Of a DNA stretch of 5,319 nucleotides, positions 1-4,852 are shown one piece after another. Location: positions 1-5,319 of the forward strand of contig CANQXN010000124.1 of the NCBI GenBank assembly GCA_947627815.1. The letters run 5' to 3'. The DNA comes from an uncultured Clostridia bacterium (GTDB taxonomy: Bacteria > Bacillota > Clostridia > Oscillospirales > CAG-272). Made by a program: the position numbers and the translations under genes. The notes below the pieces were generated by a model. It saw nothing but the letters and a program-made list of their open reading frames with translations. It was not told where the DNA came from and made no database searches. Positions within the stretch are counted from its first letter, which is position 1. Every line of letters starts with the position of its first letter.

Positions 1-24
1 TTTCAGCTCAGTTTAACTTTTATC

Positions 25-29
25 AAGGA
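25..29 (+). promoter_or_regulatory. Ribosome binding site deciding the thiI start
   Basis: The sequence AAGGA lies 11 nt before the ATG at 41 but only 2 nt before the in-frame ATG at 32. Two nucleotides is too close for initiation, so the downstream ATG is favoured. This is a spacing argument only. Confidence 0.55.
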
Positions 30-40
30 AAATGAATGAC

Positions 41-1216
41 ATGAAAGAGGTCATACTTTGCAAATACGGCGAAATCGTTCTGAAAGGGCTGAACAAATCC
101 TATTTTGAGTCTGCCATGGTGGCGACGGTGAAACGGCGCGTGGCCGATCTCGGCGCCTCGGAGATCTCCTTCGGGCAGTCGGTATTGACGCTGACGCCGC
201 TTGACGACGCTTTCGATTTTGAAGAGGCGCTGCGCCGCCTGAAAAAGGTATTCGGCCTTGTGAGCGTCATCCGCGCGGCGGCCTGCGACAAAACGCCAGA
301 GGCGATTCTTGCGACCGCCCAAACCTATCTGCCGCCTTTTTTGGCGGGCGTTTCAACCTTCAAGGTGACCGGCAAACGGGCGGACAAGCATTTTCCCATG
401 ACCTCGCCTGAGCTTTCCGCCGAAATCGGCGGGGCGCTCCTCGATGTCATGCCGTGTTTGCGCGTCGATTTGGAGCATCCCGAGCGGCTGATTCATGTCG
501 AAGTGCGGGAAAACGCCGCCTATCTCCACGCCGACGACAGCAAGGGCGCCGGCGGTATCCCCGGCGGCACGGCGGGTCGGGCGCTGCTTCTTCTCTCGGG
601 GGGCATCGATTCCCCGGTGGCGGGCTATATGATCGCCAAGCGCGGCGCCATCATCGACGCTTTGCATTTTGAGAGCTTTCCCTATACCAGCGAGCGCGCC
701 AAGGAAAAGGTATTGTCGCTTGCCGGCATTGTGGCGGAATATACCGGCCGCATGAATGTCCATGTGATCTCGCTGACCCACATTCAGGAGGAACTCAAGC
801 GGCGCGTCAACGAGGAGTATTTCACGCTCCTTTTGCGCCGCTCGATGATGCGCCTTGCCGTTCGGTGCGCCGAAAAATATTACTGTGACGCGATTGTCAC
901 CGGGGAAAGCCTCGGGCAGGTGGCAAGCCAGACCATGCAGGCGCTGACCGTCACCGACGCCGTGGCCGACCGCCCGGTCTTCCGCCCCTGCATCGGCATG
1001 GATAAGGAAGAGATTATCACCGTGGCTCGCAAAATCGGCACCTTTGATACCTCCATTCTCCCTTATGAGGATTGCTGCACCGTGTTCACGCCCAAACACC
1101 CCAAGACCCGCCCGACCATGGAAAAGGTGCTCGCCGAGGAGGCCAAGCTCGACCTTCCCGCGCTGGAAGACGAGGCCTTCGCCGCCATCGAAGAACACAT
1201 CATCAAGGCGTATTAA
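41..1216 (+). CDS. thiI: tRNA sulfurtransferase / 4-thiouridine synthase ThiI (no rhodanese domain)
   Basis: ThiI adenylates U8 of tRNA and inserts sulfur to give 4-thiouridine. In many bacteria it also supplies sulfur for the thiamine thiazole via ThiS. It acts in the cytoplasm with a cysteine desulfurase. Counting from the ATG at 41 (391 aa), I see an N-terminal ferredoxin-like part (about 1-60), and a THUMP domain around 60-165 with the run FKVTGKRADKHFP from residue 107. The PP-loop ATP-binding motif SGGIDSP is at 186-192, GESLGQVASQ at 288-297, and the YEDCC motif carries Cys345-Cys346, near the family's catalytic cysteine (Cys344 in E. coli). The protein ends soon after, so the C-terminal rhodanese domain of E. 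coli ThiI is absent, as in Bacillus-type enzymes of about 400 aa. The start at 41 fits both SD spacing and the usual MKEVIL-type N-terminus; ATG at 32 would add three residues. Family identity is secure. Whether it also serves thiamine synthesis cannot be told here. Its desulfurase partner is probably outside the window. Confidence 0.96.
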   Translation: MKEVILCKYGEIVLKGLNKSYFESAMVATVKRRVADLGASEISFGQSVLTLTPLDDAFDFEEALRRLKKVFGLVSVIRAAACDKTPEAILATAQTYLPPFLAGVSTFKVTGKRADKHFPMTSPELSAEIGGALLDVMPCLRVDLEHPERLIHVEVRENAAYLHADDSKGAGGIPGGTAGRALLLLSGGIDSPVAGYMIAKRGAIIDALHFESFPYTSERAKEKVLSLAGIVAEYTGRMNVHVISLTHIQEELKRRVNEEYFTLLLRRSMMRLAVRCAEKYYCDAIVTGESLGQVASQTMQALTVTDAVADRPVFRPCIGMDKEEIITVARKIGTFDTSILPYEDCCTVFTPKHPKTRPTMEKVLAEEAKLDLPALEDEAFAAIEEHIIKAY

Positions 1217-1223
1217 ATTTTTT

Positions 1224-1649
1224 GTTCCTTTCTTGAAAGAAAGGAACCGAAAGAACTTTAAAAAGGGAAAAATAAAAAATATCCGAAGGGAAAACAAAAT
1301 TTCTCTTCGGATATTTTTCTTTCTCCCCCTTTTCTTGAAAGAAAAGGGGGCAAAAGAACTTTAAAAAAGAAGGAACTTCAAAAAGAGGCACCAAATAATT
1401 TTTTTCCCGGATAAAGTTTTTCCGCTGTTCTTTTCTTGAAAGAAAAGGGGCAAAAGAACTTTAAAAAAGAAGGAACTTCAAAAAGAGGCAGCAAATAAAT
1501 TTTTTCCCGGATAAAGTTTTTCCGCTGTTCTTTTCTTGAAAGAAAAGAACCAAAAGAACTTTAAAAAAGAAGGGACTTTAAAAAGGGGCAGCAAATAAAT
1601 TTTTTCCCGGATAAAGTTTTTCCGCTTCCCTTTTTTCCAAAAAGGGAAG
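1224..1649. repeat. Tandem array of ~100-nt units, each headed by an inverted repeat
   Basis: This AT-rich array fills the gap between the convergent thiI and gpmI. Units taken from the same point of each hairpin are A 1228-1328 (101 nt), B 1329-1429 (101), C 1430-1529 (100) and D 1530-1629 (100), with a terminator hairpin at 1625-1649 where a fifth would begin. B and C differ by two substitutions and one indel. C and D differ at about nine positions, mostly near the two ends. A shares only about its first 45 nt with B. Each unit opens with an inverted repeat around CTTGAAAG, then C(A/G)AAAGAACTTTAAAAA, an A-rich stretch, and in B-D TTTTTTCCCGGATAAAG. The hairpins are at 1224-1247, 1325-1350, 1427-1450, 1527-1550 and 1625-1649, with centres 102, 101, 100 and about 98 nt apart. 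No convincing ORF is present on either strand. The array may be a local expansion of a dispersed intergenic element; its function is unknown. Confidence 0.9.
1275..1318. terminator. Bidirectional Rho-independent terminator between thiI and gpmI
   Basis: The perfect 14-nt arms AAAAATATCCGAAG (1275-1288) and CTTCGGATATTTTT (1305-1318) extend inward by six more pairs, one of them G-T. This gives a stem of about 20 bp with a 6-nt loop (1294-1299). On the plus strand the arm ends in a T run followed by CTTTCT. On the minus strand the stem is followed by a T-rich tract, the complement of 1268-1274. It can therefore stop transcripts from thiI (58 nt after its stop codon) and from gpmI. It sits inside repeat unit A, where the body differs from units B-D. 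Confidence 0.85.
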
Positions 1650-1655
1650 TTTTTT
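1625..1655 (+). terminator. Rho-independent terminator at the end of the repeat array
   Basis: Arms CTTCCCTTTTT (1625-1635) and AAAAAGGGAAG (1639-1649) form an 11-bp stem with loop TCC, followed by six T residues (1650-1655). The T run makes it a plus-strand terminator, a second barrier protecting gpmI from thiI read-through. Its T run overlaps the gpmI stop codon by two bases. On the minus strand the hairpin lies directly behind the gpmI stop but is followed by CGGAAAAAC, so it is not a canonical terminator in that direction. Confidence 0.85.
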
Positions 1656-3297
1656 ATTTAATTATTGACTTTTCCCACATGGCGGGGGCGTCGTAGCCCA
1701 AAAGGTTGACGGTCGTGGCGGCGAGGTTGGCGAGGCCGTAGGTGTCGGACGGCGCCACCGTGTAGGAAGAAGCATAGAAATTGTCATAGAAAATGCAGGG
1801 TACGGGGTTCAGCGTGTGGCTGGTCTTGGCCTTGTACGAGCCGTCGGGATTGGTTTTGGGCTGTCCCTTCTTGTCGGTTTCGTACATTTCATCCGAGTTG
1901 CCGTGGTCGGCCGTGATGATAGCCACGCCATGCGCGGCATCGATCACGGGCAAAAGCCGTGCCAGCTGGAGATCGAGCGCTTCGAGCGAAACAATCGTGG
2001 CGTCCAAGTTGCCGGTATGCCCCACCATGTCGCCGTTGGGGTAGTTAACGCGAATGTATTTGTACTTGCCCGATTGGATCAGCTCGATGAGCTTGTCGGT
2101 GATTTCGGCGCACTTCATCCAGGGGCGCTGTTCAAACGGTACCACATCCGAGCGGATTTCAAAATAGCTTTCCAGTTCTTCGCTGAATTTGCCCGAGCGG
2201 TTGCCGTTCCAGAAATAGGTGACATGCCCGTATTTCTGCGTTTCGGAAAGCGCGGCCTGCGGGACGCCGGTAGCGGCCAAATATTCACCCATCGTGTTGG
2301 TGATTTCGGGCGGATTGACAAGATAGCGCGCCGGCACATGCGCGTCGCCGTCGTATTCGAGCATACCGGCGTAAAGCACCTTCGGCGTGCGCACCCGGTC
2401 GAATTTGTCAAAGTCGGCGCCGCCGTCAAAGGCTTTGGAAATCTCAATGGCGCGGTCGCCTCGGAAATTGAAGAGGATCACGCTGTCGCCGTCTTCGACG
2501 GTACCGACCGGTTTGCCGTTTTCGGCGATGACGAAGGGTGGGATGTCCTGGTCGATGGCGCCGGTTTCGGCGCGCAGGGTGACGACCGCCTCGTGCGCCG
2601 AGGCAAATTGCCGCCCTTCGCCCAAAACATGGGTTTTCCAGCCGAGCGATACCATGTTCCAGTTGGCCTCGTAGCGATCCATGGTGATTTTCATCCGCCC
2701 GCCGCCCGAAGCGATGGCGACATCAAACGACGCGTCGCGCAGGGAAGCGAGGAAGTCCTCGAAAGGATCGATGTAGTCGAGCGCCGAAGTCTCGCCGACA
2801 TCGCGGCCGTCTAACAGAATGTGAATGCGCACGCGGGCGATGCCCTCGGCTTTGGCTTCGGCCACCATGGCCTTCAGATGGTCGATGTGAGAGTGGACAT
2901 TGCCGTCCGAAAAGAGTCCGAGAAAATGGAGCGTGCCGCCCGACGCTTTCACGCCGGAGGCGAGTGTTTGCCAAGCCGGGGAAGTGAAAATTTTGCCGGA
3001 CGCAATGGCGTTGGATACGAGTTTGGCGCCCTGCGCGAAAATCTGACCGGAGCCGAGCGCGTTGTGGCCGACTTCCGAGTTGCCCATGTCGTCATCGGTG
3101 GGCAGACCCACGGCGGTGCCGTGCGCCTTCAGCTTGACCCAAGGGTAGTTTTTGAATAGGCGGTCGAGCGTCGGCGTGTTGGCGCGGGCGACGGCGTTGC
3201 CCGGTCCTGCCGGCGCAAGCCCCACGCCGTCCATGACAATCGTCACGACAGGGCCTGCCACGCCCGGGAATTTGGCGGATTTTTTCAGTTGAGACAT
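1654..3297 (-). CDS. gpmI: 2,3-bisphosphoglycerate-independent phosphoglycerate mutase, long plant-like form
   Basis: GpmI interconverts 3- and 2-phosphoglycerate in glycolysis and gluconeogenesis, using two metal ions and a phosphoserine intermediate. It belongs to the alkaline phosphatase superfamily and is cytoplasmic. The 547-aa protein shows the first metal site at Asp23 (VMDGVG), the catalytic Ser74 in DDDMGNSEVGHNALGSG, SDGNVHSH at 130-137 and DGRD at 163-166. It also has GGRMKITMDRY around 199-209, FNFRGDR at 276-282, KYGHVTYFWNG at 355-365, NGDMVGHTGN at 421-430, TADHGN at 462-467 and TSHTLNPVP at 492-500. A phosphotransferase domain (about 85-315) is inserted in the phosphatase fold. 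At 547 aa it is longer than the usual bacterial form of about 510. The MDRY region and the extra segment between TADHGN and TSHT resemble plant and trypanosomatid enzymes as I recall them. GGAGG precedes the ATG by 5 nt. It stands alone rather than in a gap-pgk-tpi-eno cluster. All recognisable catalytic residues are present. Confidence 0.97.
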   Translation of the reverse strand: MSQLKKSAKFPGVAGPVVTIVMDGVGLAPAGPGNAVARANTPTLDRLFKNYPWVKLKAHGTAVGLPTDDDMGNSEVGHNALGSGQIFAQGAKLVSNAIASGKIFTSPAWQTLASGVKASGGTLHFLGLFSDGNVHSHIDHLKAMVAEAKAEGIARVRIHILLDGRDVGETSALDYIDPFEDFLASLRDASFDVAIASGGGRMKITMDRYEANWNMVSLGWKTHVLGEGRQFASAHEAVVTLRAETGAIDQDIPPFVIAENGKPVGTVEDGDSVILFNFRGDRAIEISKAFDGGADFDKFDRVRTPKVLYAGMLEYDGDAHVPARYLVNPPEITNTMGEYLAATGVPQAALSETQKYGHVTYFWNGNRSGKFSEELESYFEIRSDVVPFEQRPWMKCAEITDKLIELIQSGKYKYIRVNYPNGDMVGHTGNLDATIVSLEALDLQLARLLPVIDAAHGVAIITADHGNSDEMYETDKKGQPKTNPDGSYKAKTSHTLNPVPCIFYDNFYASSYTVAPSDTYGLANLAATTVNLLGYDAPAMWEKSIIK

Positions 3298-3302
3298 AAC
3301 AA

Positions 3303-3307
3303 CCTCC
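3303..3307 (-). promoter_or_regulatory. gpmI ribosome binding site
   Basis: On the minus strand GGAGG stands 5 nt before the ATG at 3297, a strong Shine-Dalgarno site that fixes this start. Confidence 0.85.
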
Positions 3308-3333
3308 GATGGTATATAAGATATCGGTAAAAC

Positions 3334-3358
3334 CTGTTTCCTTTGAAAAAAAACAGGG
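3334..3358 (-). other. Hairpin in the presumed gpmI leader
   Basis: Arms CCTGTTT (3334-3340) and AAACAGG (3352-3358) enclose an 11-nt loop. Read on the minus strand the hairpin is followed by TTTTACC, too short a T run for a convincing terminator. It would lie in the 5' untranslated region of gpmI if the candidate promoter at 3382-3410 is right. Its layout, an inverted repeat around CTTTGAAA followed by a G run and AAAAAGA, recalls the hairpins of the 1224-1649 array, so it may be a decayed relative. Role unknown. Confidence 0.45.
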
Positions 3359-3381
3359 GGAAAAAGACGCTTCCATGCGCA

Positions 3382-3410
3382 TTATACACTATAATTGTGA
3401 ACAATGTATG
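3382..3410 (-). promoter_or_regulatory. Candidate gpmI promoter
   Basis: The minus strand carries a perfect TATAAT -10 hexamer (plus-strand ATTATA at 3382-3387). A 17-nt spacer places the -35 at 3405-3410, which reads ATACAT, a poor match. Transcription would start near 3375 and give a leader of roughly 75-80 nt. The better-looking TTGTTC (3400-3405) is only 12 nt from the -10, too close. Confidence 0.4.
3395..3406. promoter_or_regulatory. Small palindrome, possible operator
   Basis: ATTGT-GA-ACAAT is a perfect 5-bp-arm inverted repeat between the -35 and -10 regions of the candidate gpmI promoter, in the divergent gpmI-alr spacer. The position suits a repressor site, but the arms are short and no regulator is encoded nearby. 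Confidence 0.3.
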
Positions 3411-3464
3411 ACAGAGCGAGCGCAAAAGGGAAGCGGCGGCAAAAACTTTTCCCGACGGCTTTCT

Positions 3465-3519
3465 ATCGCGAGGATAGCGCGAAGATAGCGCGAGGATGGC
3501 GCGAAAACGGCGGAAAAAC
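3465..3519. repeat. 11-bp tandem repeat upstream of the alr promoter
   Basis: Five consecutive 11-nt units read ATCGCGAGGAT, AGCGCGAAGAT, AGCGCGAGGAT, GGCGCGAAAAC and GGCGGAAAAAC. The middle two are nearly identical and the outer ones diverged. The array ends 3 nt before the alr -35 hexamer. Eleven base pairs is close to one helical turn, so any bound protein would line up on one face of the DNA. It could equally be a simple slippage product. Confidence 0.65.
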
Positions 3520-3522
3520 GGC

Positions 3523-3551
3523 TTGCATTTTACAGCCGGATGTGATACAAT
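3523..3551 (+). promoter_or_regulatory. alr promoter, extended -10 type
   Basis: TTGCAT (3523-3528) is separated by exactly 17 nt from TACAAT (3546-3551), which is preceded by TGA, giving an extended -10 (TGaTACAAT). The -35 is weak, as is usual with extended -10 promoters. Transcription would start near 3558, about 18 nt before the proposed TTG start. Confidence 0.65.
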
Positions 3552-3562
3552 AAAAAGCGATC

Positions 3563-3569
3563 GGGGGTG
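3563..3569 (+). promoter_or_regulatory. alr ribosome binding site deciding the start
   Basis: GGGGGTG can pair along all seven positions with the 16S anti-SD sequence, one of them a G-U pair. It lies 6 nt before TTG 3576 and 12 nt before ATG 3582, and it overlaps GTG 3567. This argues for TTG 3576, with ATG 3582 second, and against GTG 3567. Confidence 0.6.
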
Positions 3570-3575
3570 GCGCGC

Positions 3576-4772
3576 TTGGAGATGGCCGAAAGTCAGAAAA
3601 GGGCATGGGCGGAAGTGGATATGGACGCCCTGCGGCACAATTTTTCGCTTGTCAAACAGCGGCTCGCGGCGGGGGTCAGGCTCTGCTGCGTCATCAAAGC
3701 CAACGCCTACGGCCACGGCGCCGCCTTTCTCTCCCGCTTTTATGAAACCATGGGGGCGGATTTTCTCGCCGTCTCCAATATAGAAGAAGCGCTTCAGGTG
3801 CGCCGCGAGGGCGTGACGCTTCCCGTCCTCATTTTGGGCTATACGCCGCCCGCCTGCGCGCCGGCGATAATCGCGGCCGATCTTTCCCAGTGCGTCTACT
3901 CCTTGCCCTATGCCGAGGCGCTCTCGAGCGCGGCACTCGCGGCGAAAGGACGGGTCAGGGCGCATTTCAAGCTGGATACCGGCATGGGGCGTTTGGGCTT
4001 TGTTTGTCGGGAAGAAACGCCGCTGCCGGCGGGTCTTTCCACGGCGGCGACATTGGCCGGCCTCTTGCCGGAAGGCATTTTTACCCACCTTGCCCGCGCC
4101 GATGAAGGCGAGGCGGGCAAGGCCTATACTCTGCGCCAGCTGTCGCTTTTCAAAACGGCGGTTTCGGCCATGCGGCGGGCCGGATTTTCTTTCCCCTACT
4201 GTCACGCCGCCAATTCCGCGGCGATTCTTGCCTATCCGAACGAGGCGCTCGGGGGGCTTTTGACCATGGCAAGGGCGGGCATCGTCCTCTATGGACTTAA
4301 ACCCGATCCCGCGATGGCTTTTTCAAGCCTTGCGCCGGCGCTCACCTTTAAGACCGTGGTGGATTTTGTCAAAGAACTGCGCCCCGGCGACGCCTTGAGT
4401 TACGGCTCCACTTTTGTGGCAGACCGCCCCATGCGGGTGGCAACCCTGCCGGTGGGGTATGCGGACGGCCTGTTCCGCGCGCTGTCCTCGTCCGGGTATG
4501 CCGTGACGGTCGGCGGCAGGCGGGCGCCGCTTGTGGGGCGCGTCTGTATGGATCAGTGCCTGGCGGATGTGACCGACCTGCCCCCGCTCGCTCTTGGCGA
4601 GGAGGTTGTTCTCTACGGCGGGGCGGGGGAGAGCGCCGAGGCGACCGCAACAAAAGCCGGCACCATCGCCTATGAGCTTGTCTCGGCTTTGTCTTCCCGC
4701 GTGCCACGGGTCTATCGGGAGGGCGGGCGAATTCTCGCCGTGTCCGACGCGCTCCTTGCCTCCAAGGGGTAA
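3576..4772 (+). CDS. alr: Alanine racemase
   Basis: Alr is a PLP enzyme of fold type III that interconverts L- and D-alanine in the cytoplasm and supplies D-alanine for peptidoglycan. Counted from TTG 3576 (398 aa), the PLP-binding Lys41 is in CVIKANAYGHGA within the N-terminal TIM barrel. KLDTGMGRLGF carries Lys132 and Arg139, the usual carbamylated lysine and PLP-contacting arginine positions, and FTHLARADE follows. The second catalytic base, Tyr276, is in LSYGSTF of the C-terminal beta domain, followed by LPVGYADG and the substrate-pocket motif VCMDQ (Met325, Asp326). The C-terminus has SSRVPRVY, typical of the family. Length is normal and no key residue is missing. The start is uncertain among GTG 3567 (401 aa), TTG 3576 and ATG 3582 (396 aa); promoter and SD position favour the latter two. 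It is divergent from gpmI and followed on the same strand, after 80 nt, by the nucleotidyltransferase-like gene. Confidence 0.97.
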   Translation: MEMAESQKRAWAEVDMDALRHNFSLVKQRLAAGVRLCCVIKANAYGHGAAFLSRFYETMGADFLAVSNIEEALQVRREGVTLPVLILGYTPPACAPAIIAADLSQCVYSLPYAEALSSAALAAKGRVRAHFKLDTGMGRLGFVCREETPLPAGLSTAATLAGLLPEGIFTHLARADEGEAGKAYTLRQLSLFKTAVSAMRRAGFSFPYCHAANSAAILAYPNEALGGLLTMARAGIVLYGLKPDPAMAFSSLAPALTFKTVVDFVKELRPGDALSYGSTFVADRPMRVATLPVGYADGLFRALSSSGYAVTVGGRRAPLVGRVCMDQCLADVTDLPPLALGEEVVLYGGAGESAEATATKAGTIAYELVSALSSRVPRVYREGGRILAVSDALLASKG

Positions 4773-4779
4773 GAGCGCT

Positions 4780-4807
4780 CAGCTTTTTTGTAAATCAGAA
4801 AAAACTG
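4780..4807 (+). other. Weak A/T hairpin after alr
   Basis: CAG-C-TTTTTT (4780-4789) can pair with AAAAAACTG (4799-4807), leaving one bulged C and a 9-nt loop. The stem is almost all A-T and no T run follows, so it is not a convincing terminator. Read-through from alr into the next gene is therefore plausible. Confidence 0.2.
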
Positions 4808-4838
4808 TAAAAACCGGCGGGAACCAACCGGCCGACGA

Positions 4839-4844
4839 GGGAGG
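4839..4844 (+). promoter_or_regulatory. Ribosome binding site of the nucleotidyltransferase-like gene
   Basis: GGGAGG lies 8 nt before ATG 4853. It is only 1 nt before the out-of-frame ATG at 4846, which opens a short shadow frame, so 4853 is the real start. Confidence 0.75.
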
Positions 4845-4852
4845 AATGCGCG

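Noticed and set aside
1..39. Possible C-terminal tail of an upstream gene (for example a cysteine desulfurase) ending at TGA 37-39, 1 nt before ATG 41
   Set aside because: Only twelve codons are visible, another frame is also open to 35, and neither tail matches a family ending I can recognise.
353..1297. Long minus-strand open frame opposite thiI (314 codons)
   Set aside because: It is fully antisense to a well-supported gene, has no recognisable domain, and its start lies in the AT-rich repeat. It is a by-product of GC-rich codon use.
1203..1394. Minus-strand 63-codon frame in the repeat array
   Set aside because: It is Phe/Lys-rich translation of the A/T hairpins, has no ribosome site, and is not maintained in the other repeat units.
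1224..1629. CRISPR array
   Set aside because: The repeated unit is about 100 nt and continuous, with no unique spacers of constant length and no cas genes.
1816..2814. Long plus-strand open frame opposite gpmI (332 codons)
   Set aside because: It is antisense to conserved gpmI motifs, shows no domain and no good ribosome site. It is a shadow frame.
3285..4205. Minus-strand open frame of 306 codons opposite alr
   Set aside because: It overlaps alr and runs through the control region and the gpmI start. The protein has low-complexity Arg/Gly composition and no family signal.
4751..4789. Terminator at the alr stop codon (stem around 4751-4770, T6 at 4784-4789)
   Set aside because: The stem has two G-T pairs and the T run is separated from it by 13 nt, so it does not have terminator geometry.
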